Shown: piece by piece, positions 1-11,811 of the stretch
Numbering within the stretch: the first letter of the stretch is position 1
Layout: each line of letters begins with the position of its first letter
DNA from: Perkinsus marinus ATCC 50983
Lineage: Eukaryota > Perkinsozoa > Perkinsida > Perkinsidae
Assembly (NCBI RefSeq): GCF_000006405.1
Contig: NW_003215631.1
Coordinates: 287,266 to 318,903 of the forward strand
DNA: 31,638 bases
Reading direction: 5' to 3'
The notes under the pieces: model-generated
Told to the model about the DNA's origin: nothing
What the model saw: only the letters and a program-made list of their open reading frames with translations
Database searches by the model: none
Program-made: the position numbers and the translations under genes

Positions 1-930
1 CCTCGCAGTTTTGACCAGGGGTCCGATGCATCACCATCTTCGGTTCGCGTGGAGAACTTCAACACCTTCTTGCACTTCACAGTTGAGGATGAGTTCTTCG
101 CTGGATCGCCACGATTTGCTGCAAGCGTTTGTTCTGTCCACGAGTCCGACGCTGGCTCGCTATTCGCCAGTCCGCGTTATCGGTCGCAGAGTGAGTGTCT
201 CGAACTAAGCAATCGCCTTCGGGTGAGGCTAGGTAGTCTTGGAGGCCGAGAAGAGAGCGTTGGTATCGATGAAGCTTTTGGTTTTTCTCAATCTCGGGGC
301 CCTGATGTTGTTGACGACTTAGTCTTGGTTGTCGAGGAAGATCCTAAACAGGAAGTAGCGGAACAACGTGAAGAGGAGATGGTCATGGTGGTTGAAGAAG
401 ATCCATGTGAATCACCTAAGGAGGATCGGGGTAGAAGGAGACAACGGCCCAAAGTGGACGAGAGAGACCATTTCTCTACACGTTACATGCAGCCCGAGAT
501 GAAGACGACTGTCATGCTACGTAATATTCCCAATAAGTATACTCAAAGGATGCTTCTGGACGTTATTCGAGCGAAAGGTTTCGATTCCGAGTTCAACTTT
601 TTCTATCTCCCAATTGACTTTCGGAACCGCTGTAACATGGGGTATGCATTTGTCAACTTCGTTGATCACGATGTGGCCATGAAGTTTATGAATGCTTTTG
701 AAGGCTACAAACTTGAGGGGTTCAACTCGCTCAAAGTCTGTCAAACCGGTTTCTCCCGGATCCAGGGTCTGGATGCGAACATCAACCACTACCGCAACTC
801 CCCTGTGAACTATGTCTCGATACCGGAGTATCGTCCCTTGTGGTTTGTGGGAGGGAAGGAGATGCCTTTCCCCGGTCCGTCGCAGAACACTCGAAAGGCT
901 CCTCAACATGGTCATCGCCCGCGACCATGA
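1..930 (+). CDS. Mei2-like RNA-binding protein, C-terminal part
   Basis: The reading frame is open from the first base to a TGA at 928-930, so the 5' end lies outside the window; about 309 residues are visible and no intron is needed. An acidic, low-complexity stretch (residues about 95-150, with repeated VVEEDP) leads into a C-terminal RRM at about residues 168-260. The RRM begins KTTVMLRNIPNKYTQ and includes the RNP-like segment NMGYAFVNFVD. This 'MLRNIPNKY' form is the hallmark of the third RRM of Mei2-family proteins, known from fission yeast meiosis and plant AML/TEL proteins and found in several protists. After the RRM come FSRIQGLDANINHYRNSPV and a basic Pro-rich tail. The family binds single-stranded RNA and regulates meiosis or development; the role here is inferred. 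Family assignment is firm, the exact partner RNA unknown. Confidence 0.9.
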   Translation, partial: PRSFDQGSDASPSSVRVENFNTFLHFTVEDEFFAGSPRFAASVCSVHESDAGSLFASPRYRSQSECLELSNRLRVRLGSLGGREESVGIDEAFGFSQSRGPDVVDDLVLVVEEDPKQEVAEQREEEMVMVVEEDPCESPKEDRGRRRQRPKVDERDHFSTRYMQPEMKTTVMLRNIPNKYTQRMLLDVIRAKGFDSEFNFFYLPIDFRNRCNMGYAFVNFVDHDVAMKFMNAFEGYKLEGFNSLKVCQTGFSRIQGLDANINHYRNSPVNYVSIPEYRPLWFVGGKEMPFPGPSQNTRKAPQHGHRPRP

Positions 931-1895
931 AACGGTCGATACTGAGGGCTTTGTAGTCTACTGTGTATAATTGTTAGTATATCTATTGTCTTGTTTACGT
1001 CACTTTATTCATTTCTGGGTCAGAATGCATATCCGGGATTGCCTGGAAACTGTTTCCTTAATCGTGATAGGAACCTACGCTCGTAGTTCTGAGTTGATGA
1101 GAATACTCAGCGTGGTCGTTGCACAATTGCTCGATAGTTCGAGAGACAGTCTAATCGTTCGAGTTTGTCAATCTAGTGGGCGGAGGTTCATCATCGAACT
1201 CTTAGGAAAACGAGTCGTATATCTGTAAAAAGGAAGGTTGTAGTGACGAATTGACGAACGCGTTGCGCGTTGATGAGCAACGGAAGCACATCGTATTAGC
1301 GGTGAAACAGACTACAACAGTGAAGTTGAATCAACCTAGGTACAACATGATTAACACAGTCCGTGGCTCATCACGATCGTTGCTTTCGTCTCCTCTGTCG
1401 AACTTCTTAGCCCTATAAACTGTTGTTCCATCAGCATGTCAGTTCGTATACTCAGAATGAGCCTGGCTGTGAGAAGGGTAAGGAGTGGGTTACTGGACGT
1501 AGGTGATTAAATGCTTCGTTTTGGCATGAGTGGATACAAACCATTATAGACTTAATGTTGCCTTCGGATCTGATCTTGGAAGAAAATGGAATTTCCCTCT
1601 CACGCAATTATCTGTGTTTTCGTCACATCCTCGAGGACGCCCTAGATCATTCTTTCATCATTGAAGGTTGGTACCAATTAGTAAGTGGATAATAGGTAGT
1701 TTCAAAAGACAGTCAACTCTACGAAGCTTGGCGAGAAATCGACATTGTTGTCTTAGTATTGTGCGTCTCTGAAAGAAAAATCTAAAATACGCATTGGATG
1801 CTCCTTAGGAATTCATTTTCTGGTGCGCTCCTCTTTTTTACTCGTGCTCTACGTTTTCTTACATTTGCAAGCTCGGAACGTGTTCCAACTTTCAG
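931..1895. other. Intergenic / unresolved 5' region of the ankyrin gene
   Basis: Between the Mei2-like stop and the first secure ankyrin exon I see no convincing long frame. The ankyrin gene must start here, because its exon at 1896 begins at a splice acceptor. A short frame from the ATG at 1556 (beginning MLPSDLILEENG) is one candidate first exon, but the donor after it is out of phase with 1896, so the start codon stays open. Confidence 0.4.
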
Positions 1896-4800
1896 GAGTC
1901 GGGCCCTGAGGACAGCCCGGCCCCTGCGACAGAGGAGGAGATTCGATTAATGAATGAGCTGTTGCTAGAGGTTTGTGCTGATGACGATACAACCCAGTGC
2001 TTGAGTCTTCTAAGCAAACGAGCGGTAGGTTTCCGTTTAGTTTTCTTACTCGATGAAGTCCTCGTCATTTCCCTGAAACCAACGATTTGTCAGGACCGCT
2101 ACTACACCGTTCCTTTCACGCGTCACTTTGATGTCCATGAGCGATCACTCTTAGGACCCTACTTGTCATGACCCCAAGTTGTGGACACCTCTAACCTGGG
2201 CAGCTTACAATGGGAACGAGACGGTTGCGAGGTCGGAGCCACTCCGGAACTTCCTTAGGATCCTCAAATTCAGGTCACTTATATCTCGAGGTGCAGCAGG
2301 AATCTTTCGCTCTACCCGAGAGAGTCTCTTCGACGTAGGCCCCCTCGAATATTTCCTTTACATGTGAATTTCCGGAGGCCCGACCCGATATGGCCGCCGG
2401 CATCAAGCTCCAATTATCGAGAATTACTGTTTGGTCTGCTCAGGCGCCAGTCAAGATGATAAAACATACGCCATTACACTGGGCGGCTTTCAATGGACAT
2501 TTAAAGGTGTTCAGCCACTGCTAGCAGTCCTCGTTGTTCATCATGTTATCGCAGATTGTGTGGCTGCTTCTCAAGGACGGTATAAGTCCTCACAGTGTGG
2601 ACTACATTGGGAACACGGTTCTTCATCAGGTAAGTCTCTCGGCTCTTCCATCTCTCCTACGTCGTACACTGGTGGTTGGAAAATATAGTATTTCCGGTAG
2701 CATTTGGAAATGTGGAGTGCATAACATTTCCGCCATAATTCATGTAGATTTCAAACAAGCTACCCTCCGCCATGATCATGTCTCAGGCGGCTGCGGGAGG
2801 CTCTCTAGAGATCGTTTCATGTTTGCTAGCTCAAGGTTGTGACGTGAGCGCCAAGAATATCCGCGGGCACGAACCTATTGCCTTGTGCACAGTCGTGAGC
2901 CGCTAATTTGCTGTGAAGCACATAGTTAGCCTTTCCAGGAGAAGACTCGAGCTTTGCTGACGAGAGCTATGACTACCCTTACCTGTTTCGCCACAGGTTA
3001 GTTCGTATCCATCAGTCACAGATGCCTTCATCATGAGTCTTCTCCAAATCTTCGTTTTAGTGTGAGTGTGCGTGTTAAAAGAAATACTGCGATCAAAAAC
3101 TAACATAGACATGCCGAACGACGTTAGGAACTGACTTGGGTATCCATCATAGTAACTCGCTAATGCCATAGGGTGCTGTACTGCAAGCATTCATACATCT
3201 ATCGGGAAGTACCAGTAACGCTAGATCCCCCTTTGTGAGCAGTTCACGGTGGGCTGAGCTTGTTCACAAAAAACGGTTTTTTGTCGTGTAGGCGTGGAAT
3301 TCTCGGCGAAAAAGGCAAGATTCATGTGCGAATGGACTGAAAATTTCTTCTGTGAATCGGAAGTTGTTCACGGTTATGCATACCACACTCACTCGGACAA
3401 AGTGAGTTTCATCGGCGCTTTGGAAGTGTGGAGGAACGTCGTAGCGGGCGATACGAAACACAGAGCTCGTACATGCGGAGGAATGTGAGAAATTCGTCGA
3501 TCGTGCTCGGCGTTCCAATAAACCGATCGGCTCATGCAAACAACAAAGCCACTGTACTTACTTCCCGACAACAGGTTCGTGAAAGACCGTTCACTTACTG
3601 CGAAGAAGTGTCCGATAATACCAATGCGTGTGAGCTCCGTTTGCGGGAACTAATGAGACGACATACCGCCAATTTGGATGACTTAGAAGCGCTGCAGGAT
3701 GAAGTGAGATATGCGAGCCGTTCGATAGAAGTTTTAGTCCTCAGTTTGAGGAAGCCAAGGCTGACTCAGCTCAATGGCCATGTGACGTTAAACTCATCCA
3801 TGAAGCCAAAATTTTCGAAGATAGGATCGCCGGAAGCATAACCCTTCGCGTGAGTACTTCGAGCGGCGGTTAGTCCACTCCATGTCGAACTTCACAGAAG
3901 GCGGAGCTCGAGGGCACCTACCAGGAGCCTCCCGACCAATTGGCTCTCGCTGCCATTGCGGACGGTCTAGATGAGGCCATTGAAGTGGGCGTGCAAGCAG
4001 GCGTAGCCACACGAGAGCTTGAGACAGCCCGGTAAGGGTAGCGGGTAGATGTTGGAAACACACCATAGGATTTTCGTGGTACGAATTTGTAACAGAAGTT
4101 GCTTCTCACTCGGCCCTGCTTGGCTCTCTAACAAGAACTGTGTGAGAATCATTCCTCAGGTCAGTCCGTAAAAGAGTGCTATGCGATATTGGACTCCTGC
4201 GAGCTATCGAAGACCCGTCCAAGTGAGCTTACCAAGTTGGTTCTATCGAACTGATGAATTCCGTTTCCCAGGAATACCGCAAATCGTCTGAATCTGCTGC
4301 AGAAATCAATTGCCGCCTCGGAATCGGTGGGGTGCTGCTTAACTGGAATATGAGAATTCATTTCCTCCCACAGGAGCCGGCCAATGCTCATTTGATTGAA
4401 AGAGGGAAACGCGTTCATAAGAAGCTGGACATCGACGACCGCATGGCGTACGAATCCTTCAAACACTCCGTTGTCGAATGGACTGATCGATTCACGTGTG
4501 TTATGTGACTACCATTTCAAAAGCCACGTAGAGATTAATCTCTACCGAACGGCTCGAAAGCACGCGCCAAATTAACATAGTCGGACACCAATACGATTAC
4601 TCTAGGCGCCTCCTGATTATGGTTGAGCCGGTCTTGCCAATCGCCACGCTTCGGGGGCTCTCTCGGACAGCTAGTGATGCTCTCCCAGAATTGACGAAGG
4701 ACAGCGAAAAGTGAGAAATTCCCATCGCCAGAGATCGCGCATCTCGGAGTTCTGTAAGATTCCTTCCCGTGGTTGACGAATTCGCCTCCACGGTAGAGGA

Positions 4801-5327
4801 AGCGACCAGTTTGGTGGCGCCGGAAGAAGGTGAGTCTCCTGCCGCATTGATTTCCTGCGATCATGAGAGATGAGATCAAACACAAGCCCAATTGATGCTG
4901 CCTGTTAAATTTCAGACGCAGAGTTGTTGGAGGAAGCATTTTTCCATCCCGAAACCGTGGCCGAGTGGCAAGCGGCTTCAAATGTGAGCCCAGGCCCTGG
5001 TCGAGAAAATTCTTACTTCTTACTGGGAAATAGTTGTATATTCGATTACGATGGAGCTCCTCACTTGAGATGGTCGAGATTGGAGCTCGAAATGGTGACT
5101 GGTAGCGCATTGCATCAGTGAGCACGTACATTCTCAGTCGGCCTGATCCTCCACCTGTTTAACACCGTTAGTTCTAGCGCCATATCACAGCTCGATCTTG
5201 AGAGGATTCGGGCTCAGTAGTTGCTCTCCAGAAACTCCATCTTCTCCTTTCGGAGCGCAAACAGCTGGATGAAGAGGCCGCTGCTGCCGCCGCGAAGAAG
5301 AAAAAGAAAGGCAAGAACAAGAAATGA
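1896..5327 (+). CDS. Ankyrin-repeat and helical-repeat protein, lysine-rich tail
   Basis: Exons in full codon phase: 1896-2024, 2155-2231, 2274-2334, 2444-2506, 2555-2629, 2787-2894, 2939-2996, 3292-3401, 3575-3703, 3745-3849, 3898-4031, 4160-4222, 4272-4326, 4374-4447, 4606-4710, 4759-4829, 4916-4983, 5034-5094, 5218-5327 (TGA). The first six carry ankyrin repeats (LWTPLTWAAYNGNETVAR, HTPLHWAAFNGHLK, AAAGGSLEIVSCLLAQG). A linker containing FCESEVVHGYAY leads into long amphipathic helices of a recurring form 'LxxAIxxxxxxGVxxxELExAR' (for example LDEAIEVGVQAGVATRELE and LLQKSIAASESE...LIERGKRV). The protein ends EEAAAAAAKKKKKGKNKK. Ankyrin repeats mediate protein contacts; function is otherwise unknown. 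The N-terminus is missing, since 1896 is an internal splice acceptor. Internal joins are supported by matching phase at every intron; the last two joins are the weakest. Confidence 0.8.
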
Positions 5328-5940
5328 GCATGCTCTCCATGTCTATCGTGTGTGCTACAAAGCTTGTGTTCGAACATCAAAGGGGTCTAATTAATCCAAC
5401 TACTGAGCTTCCAAGAGATCATCTCCCCTTTTGCTTCCAGGGGGGGCGATTCTAACTATTCTGGACAGACTAAGTCGCGCCGATCCGCGATCGAGTTGAG
5501 GATGCGGACATGTTGCGATTCGCATAAGCAGAGCTACACGGTCCGGCGAAGGCTATTAGTTCTCAGGTCATTAGGTTATTAGTTTTTTTCACTCTTCGTA
5601 CACGGTGAAGATGAGAGATTTGATCTGCGAGCTAGCACTAGTTATTAATCCCGAACTCAGCGTGCTTCTTTGAAGAGCTGCCATTCCAACAAGCCAGCTT
5701 CGTTGGCCAGATTGACGGTGCACGACCAATGCTGCGCCGACTGTCCGCGGGAACAGTCGCCGACCAGCATGGAATGCATGTCAATTTCCGAGACCGAAGC
5801 GTTGAGATATGTCATTACCACTAATACTAGCGGGAATGCCTTTCGATGAAATGACCGCTCAGTGCGCGCGACTACTACATCGAACACAAGCCAAGTGTGA
5901 GACAGAAAGTGTATTCGACAGAACTATCCAGGTTATAGTC
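5328..5940. other. Intergenic, convergent 3' ends
   Basis: Space between the ankyrin gene and UBC12, which converge here. Short frames exist on both strands but none joins to a recognisable protein. I see no RNA gene. It probably holds the two 3' UTRs. Confidence 0.5.
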
Positions 5941-7548
5941 TCAGACAAGTCTTGGGAAAGTCTCACCATCTACCATTCCACCTCGAAGAGACCGCTGTAT
6001 TACATAACCGAATTGTCGACGATCCGTCCGTAGAACCTACACAGTCCTCATTGATAACATCAGCTAAGCGACCAACGATTTTTCTTTTCTACCTCTGCCG
6101 CTTCCTTGTTCAACGGATCATTGGGGTTCGGCTCCAGGAAGAGGTAGAGCAGGCCGTAACTGTACACAAGAATGGCGAAAGTTATCGTGAGGGCAGCAGA
6201 CCCTTACACAACAGACGAAATGCTCAGAATTGGTTTCCAGTCTTCACGCAATATATTCAGGCAGACGTTACCGTCAAGGTCGATGTTAGGATGATAAATC
6301 TTCGTCTCACACTTCACCTGATGACTGAATTCCACACGCAACGCGGAACTCGCAAAACTTCTTACTTTAGGAGCGTCATGTGGGTATAAGGGTTTGATGT
6401 CAAAGGAGAACCGATACTTGGCTGAGAAGAAATACCACAAATACGCACCGGGAAGCACTATCAATGGTGATAGAGTTAACCACATACACAACACATAACG
6501 ACTTGTCGGTTCATCGATTGAGCGGAGCATTTCGGAGAGTATAATAAAGAAGTATAGAGTAGCAAGAACCGGAAACAAGGACCTGGCGATGCGGAGCTGG
6601 TAGCAGGTTTACCTCCCTTCCAGAATCCCTCATCCGGGGAAATGCTGATGAAGAAGTGCATGAGATTATTACTGTTGGGGAATTCAATACGACACTGGGC
6701 AGGCAGTTCCAACTCATCTAATTCTGGAAAGGAAAACAAATATCGCCCTTGACTGGGTTCGCTAGAGACTCCGCGACAACAACAAACTCTGTTAGTTTCA
6801 TTCTCAATGGTCACTTTCTAATCACTATCTCAGTTGAAACGAAAATAGCACTCATTCGACTCATGCAAGGCCCAATGGAGTTATCACAGTACTGGTCAGA
6901 GATTGATCAACCGACATTCACAGGATATTCATCCAAAGAAATGCGCGGAACTGATGATCATGATTCTCACTATTATGCAGTCTCACGATTCTAGGTTTGG
7001 CATTTCGTAGATCAATGAGATATTATACACGAACTTTCACAGCGCCAATTTTATAATATGAGCATTCTAGTGCATCCGGTGACCAACACGATCACACACG
7101 AAGTTGCTCGATAGACATTCGAGTATAATTTCATGGACTTCGTTTTGTGCCTTGCGCGACGAAGTTATCCAAGTGTTTGGGTGGCACCGCTAGGCGTCAT
7201 AGCTGATCCCACAACATCACCATCGAGCCTAGCCAAGTATGAGGAAATTTCATACTTCCGTGACAGGTGCGCCGAAAACACGACTCCCAAAATGATTCTT
7301 CAGTACTATTTACCATACATATATCTTCCGTATCTCATCCCAATTTTTCGCAACTTCCATCCGGAGTGACCTTCACCCGTCAAAGAGATGTACAAGTAAT
7401 TCCAGTACAGTCAAACACTTCAAAAACTACCTTTTTGCAGCCTAATCTCGCCAGGCTGTTGTTTTGGCTTCGTCGTCATTCCATTTTGCGCTGCAGAGGG
7501 CTGCTGCTCAGCCCTTTTACCCCGACCCACGCCGAAGACCTTATACAT
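5941..7548 (-). CDS. UBC12: NEDD8-conjugating enzyme E2 (UBC12 / UBE2M)
   Basis: Six exons read downward: 7548-7431, 6723-6613, 6421-6366, 6317-6208, 6159-6093, 6036-5941. All phases match and give 185 aa, against 183 for human UBE2M. UBC12 carries NEDD8 as a thioester and passes it to cullins. The N-terminal extension ([12 protein letters not shown]) is the UBC12-specific tail that docks on the E1. Then come [38 protein letters not shown], and the active-site stretch [12 protein letters not shown] with the catalytic Cys at about residue 114. The end ([10 protein letters not shown]...FPRLV) matches the family C-terminus. The start is the ATG at 7546-7548. Intron 1 is about 707 bases, long for this window; the other four are 48-194. 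Confidence 0.95.
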
Positions 7549-7896
7549 TACAGGGAGGCAAACTGCAAATCTGTCAACGTCACATATTCCACTACACGAT
7601 CAACTCTACTCAGAACCGTGAATAGTAGTCGTCTATCAGCGATGAAGGACCATACGATACAAAGATCTCTAGAGGTCCAACTCGCATTCACTTGCTTCAA
7701 CCAGAATTTTCACTTCGTCAAGACGGCTTAGGAAAATCTCGCACTGCTTCAAGGCCTTAATGATATGTAACATTTTCCGGATTGTTGAGAAACACCATGA
7801 AGATAATCCTGCATATCTCTCAGAAAAAACTTAGGGATTCGCCTATTGTCTTGCAGTAGCACTCGGGTATCAGAGTACAGACTCAGGCGTGGAAAA
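7549..7896. other. Probable divergent upstream region
   Basis: Upstream of the UBC12 start and of the zinc-finger-like frame that begins at 7897. No gene is recognised. It is short enough to act as a shared control region, but I see no defined promoter motif. Confidence 0.35.
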
Positions 7897-8190
7897 ATGT
7901 TGCTAAGGTGTCCGAAGAATCGTTGCAATACCTATCTAGAGGAGAGCCATTTGAAGCTCCATAAAGATAAAGAGCAGTGTGATGCGCTCATACGATTGGT
8001 TGGGACTGCTGAACCTTCACGGGTATGCAATTCAAAAGCAACTACTATCGAATCACACCATGAGTTTCATCGCGGAGGCCGTAGAAAATTTTCCACCGCG
8101 CTTGCGAACACGATTATGAACCAATCAACACAGCATTCTGATTGTTCAGATCTAGGTAGTGCCATAAAGGAGGTCGTGGGCACATCATAA
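7897..8190 (+). CDS. Possible small zinc-finger-like protein (uncertain)
   Basis: A frame from the ATG at 7897 reads MLLRCPKNRCNTYLEESH followed by LKLHKDKEQC. The spacing of Cys and His (CPxxxC...H...H...C) recalls a TRAF- or C2H2-type zinc finger. A good donor (GTATGC) after the codons for AEPSR, and a possible acceptor near 8067, suggest an intron, but the frame is also open without it to a TAA at 8188-8190. The other two forward frames over the same bases also read as protein-like (one contains LGLLNLHGYAIQKQLLSN), so the true frame is not settled. Treat it as a coding region of unknown structure. Confidence 0.3.
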   Translation: MLLRCPKNRCNTYLEESHLKLHKDKEQCDALIRLVGTAEPSRVCNSKATTIESHHEFHRGGRRKFSTALANTIMNQSTQHSDCSDLGSAIKEVVGTS

Positions 8191-8881
8191 GACCTGTTGA
8201 AGCCGTAGCAAGGTCGGTTGCATCTGTGACTTTCAGGTTCGAAATTTAAACCAAGAACTCCGATGCGAGAGCTCCGTGGGACCAGGTAGGCATCGATATT
8301 CAATCTGGTCCTGTCCAGGGAGGTTGATTATCAGGCCCTGCTTGAGCAAGGGAGATCGCCCTTGTTCGCCAAGAACACGCGTGGATTGGTATTGAGTAGG
8401 ACGATTCTCATACACTAGCGTACCATATGTTCCCTATCTGACTTCTAGACTTCGGGCATTGGAGAGCGAAGTAATCAGAGTATTCCTCCACTATACGACG
8501 CTGAACTATAGGAGTTTTGTGACGAGACAGCCGAGTTTGTACTGCAAAGTGCCCGAAAATCGCATTTCCTACTGCGCTTGTCTCGTGTCCAACGTCACGT
8601 TGTTGACCTCCTTTTAAAAATTCACGTCACCGCCTTATTCACCAGCACTCTTTTGGTGAGGATTGTCAGTAGATCTCGTGCTTGTTTTCATCATTTTCAA
8701 GGTGCTTGAAGCCTCCTTGAGCGGAATCGCTTTAGCGACTTTCGGAACGTCTTATGTCCCTGTTCAAGAAGTAAGATCTACCAAAGTTCTTCATTGATCT
8801 GTTCCTTGAATACGTTGTAGTCTAACAGCATAGCTATACCGCACTTCACGCTGTTCCCCCGGATACTGTTCAGCGCATTCC
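8191..8881. other. Unassigned stretch
   Basis: No frame on either strand could be joined into a recognisable protein. It may contain further exons of the 7897 gene and the upstream region of the gene starting at 8882. Confidence 0.3.
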
Positions 8882-11557
8882 ATGGGGATCGTCCCTTGTC
8901 AGCTGTCCGAGCCAGCGCCCCCTTCCGACATTCCCGACCTGCCCTCGTTCGAGTCTGCCCAGAGCTATGGTGAAGAGGAACCCGATATCACATCGACGAT
9001 GCCTAATGTTGAGCAACATCATGATGACCCAGATCGAGTAAGCTTGAGATGGTAGAGCATCTAGAATTGTGGTTCGCTTCCACTCATGACCCTATACTCC
9101 ACTTACACGACTCCATACACTGCGCTCACGGGACGTCGAACGGGACTACTTTGTCTCAGCAGAATAACTTTTTACTCCAACTCACGGAGCTTTGCTCACA
9201 CTCTTATCAACTTTTAACCATTTCAAAAGCCTATGTACATATGGTCCGCGCTGGTCCCGGCTGATCCGAATTTGTGAAATTATAGGATGTCTTGTGCGAA
9301 TCAGCCATGTAGAGTGGAACAAATCACATCGACGTCCCCCTATGCTTCACTCTTCTATAGACACGAGCTACCGCAGCAGACTCCGACGTCCAAGCTGAGA
9401 GTGAAGTTATCGACGACGAAGCGAACCTTGAAAATGTCAGCAATCAACCAAGACTCGTTGGTGCGGAGAAGGAGAATATGAGCGGGGACAAGAAAAAGGC
9501 TGGAGATTATGGGGGGCTCCCCGAGGTCGAGAATTACACTACTGAAGTTGATAATGCCAGTGTTAGTGACGGAGTGGACTCGCCTGAAGTAGTTTGAATT
9601 TTCCACTGCTACTCGCACCATTAAATGGGACGTATGTCGTGCTTGATCGGCGTTCTCCAGTCGCTCTTGGTGTCTTGATTGTCTGTTATTCAGGTATCAG
9701 GAAAGGAAATTCCTGGCGAATGGGTGAGCCTGTTCTAGTTTCGTGCGGATATGGACTGTCCTGTTCTGAGTAGTTGGCCTACGGTACATGCCGTGAAATC
9801 CTGGCGTTTGAATCGCAGGGGGAGATTGAGACCTCAGTCGGCACTGCATTTGTCTCGTCCATCAATGTTAAAGGGCATGCACTTAAGGTTGGTAGCTATG
9901 AGCCTCTTTAGAAATTGTGTATGGTTCATTTCCAAACAGCTGCGGAAAACTGGTAGAAACGACTTGATCATGCTCTGTCCGGAGGCCATGGGAGAGCCAA
10001 CATATACATCTGTCGTTGGCGACTACTTGATGGATATCTAGTAATATTGCACGCCTACCTATGCACTCACTTTTGCTCGAGAGGCTCAAAACTATGGACT
10101 AGAAATTGAACTAATCCTCTCAATCCATCACAATATGACACCTGTTGTCCATGTAATTTCATCCGTCTCAATTGCTAAGCGGTGTGCCTGCGACTTCTCA
10201 ACGTCCATGTGCAGTGCATTTTGTTTGTATTTTAGCTGCTTCACTGATGCTGAGAGTCTACCGAAAGTGTACAAGCTCCGCTGTGATTCCAAAGAGGATG
10301 CCGAATACGTTCGTCTGTTGTGGAACTCTGATCTCGAGGTGCGAGTTGTTGACGCTGTGAAGCTCACCCATCCTTGGTACTTCAGGCAACCGTAACAGAA
10401 TTCACGACAACTACTACTTCGCCCATGCCTGATAGTTCTGGCCCATCGGAGGAGGTTGTTCCCACAAGTATTCACGAAGGCGCGGTCCATTCATTTTCTT
10501 GGTGGCCTGTTCTTGCGACTTCGAATTCATGTCTAGGCTGCGTTGCTTGCTTGTGAGCGATTTCTCTGGCGGGCCTATTCTTCATAGCCTCGATTTGCAA
10601 ACGTGTGGAATGCCAGGGGCATTACTTCGTGAATATCACACTGATTCGCGCATTGTTCACAGTGTGACAGAGGGCGCACATCACGCCAGGGTTCCCACCA
10701 CGGCTCGTCCATCAGTTTCATCACTCCCGGAATATCTGGTACTGGAGCTCACTAGTCACAATGGCGATATCGTTCTCAAGGAAATGTCGACCTTCCCGAC
10801 CGATAAAGAAAAAACCAGTTTGCATGAGGTAAGAGATTTTTTCCGTGCGAGTGTGATGTCGAACTCTCTTCAGATCCGCTTACTGTTCGACAGTCTAGAC
10901 GTCCAGGGTGATGTTGCTAGTGGCTACACTCTCTCTGGCAACCGAGTTACGATCAACTGTAAAGATCGCCAAATCGCGGAGTCCCTGATGCTTAAATTTG
11001 CGGGACAAGTGGAGCCGGTACGTGGGTAACATTAGAGGCGGCCTGCGACGACTCTACGAAGGATCGCGTTGTGCCTAAGGCTGAGACATGGTTTGTTCCC
11101 CCTCGAATGGAGGCCAACAGGATCGCATCCGTGCGTTGCTGCTCATGTTCGTCGGAATGTTTGGTAGCAGTGTGATCCAAAATTTCATGATGAAATACAA
11201 AGACAGTACGGCTAGGGTGTACTTCGATGTTGCACGGAAACTCTATTCGGAGTGTATTTGTTCTCAGGTGACTATCCGCGCTGGAAAATTCAGTCTTGAA
11301 CCGACTAAGGCTATGATGGAAAGGGAGGTATGTTGCTGCTCATGCGACAGGGTTCTGATCTGCTAGCAGGAGTACTTAGCGACCACGACGCTTGACCCCT
11401 CTACAGATGATGAAGCGCAGCAGCATACGGAAAGTCTGCCGAAGAGAGAAGCCGATGTGAAAGTGAGTGTTTCACCGAGCCAATGTCGTACTTCTTCTCT
11501 TATGGTATTATCTGTTGTCAGGAACATAGGACGAGTGGTCGGAATGGTGGTGGGTAG
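8882..11557 (+). CDS. Uncharacterised 13-exon protein with PH-like segment
   Basis: Exons: 8882-9037, 9361-9588, 9694-9723, 9819-9887, 9940-10040, 10236-10338, 10386-10552, 10663-10828, 10874-11017, 11038-11070 (least sure), 11121-11327, 11370-11462, 11522-11557 (TAG), about 510 aa. It starts MGIVPCQLSEPAPPSDIP and is acidic and low-complexity for some 125 residues. A folded-looking part follows: VGTAFVSSINVKG, NDLIMLCPEAMGEP, and VYKLRCDSKEDAEYVRLLW. The last resembles the C-terminal helix of a PH-type domain. A second folded block (IRLLFDSLDVQGDVASGYTL) follows, then a hydrophobic helix (RALLLMFVGMFGSSVIQNFM) that could span a membrane, then a charged tail. The family is not recognised. The 10552/10663 junction has an alternative donor and exon 10 is tentative; all other phases match. 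Confidence 0.65.
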
Positions 11558-11811
11558 ATAGGGTATCGCGCCGAGATCAGAAGTGTTCCCTTGTCTTTAG
11601 GATGGCGAATCGCCAGTCTGGGCTTGAAAGACTGAGCGTTAAACTCATTCAATTTAATATGAACCGCAACTGCCAATGAGAATTTATACTATGCATCATG
11701 ATGTGTCGCGACTGTGTCTGAGAGTCTGTGATGGATTAAGTCTTGCGCTTGTCACAAGCACGGAACGTCGTGGAATTATAGTCATTCGGAGATAGTCTAT
11801 CTCCTTCCACC
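11558..11811. other. Intergenic, head-to-tail spacer
   Basis: Lies between the TAG at 11557 and the ATG at 11812, both on the plus strand. No frame or RNA gene seen. It probably holds a 3' UTR and the promoter of the downstream secreted-protein gene. Confidence 0.5.

Noticed and set aside
4711-4731. 21-base intron (GTGAGA...GCCAG) in the ankyrin gene
   Set aside because: A normal 48-base intron from the same donor to the acceptor at 4758 also keeps phase and gives a smoother protein, so an ultrashort intron is not needed.
7267-7731. Plus-strand frame of 154 residues
   Set aside because: It overlaps the first exon and first intron of UBC12 on the minus strand and shows no motif of its own.
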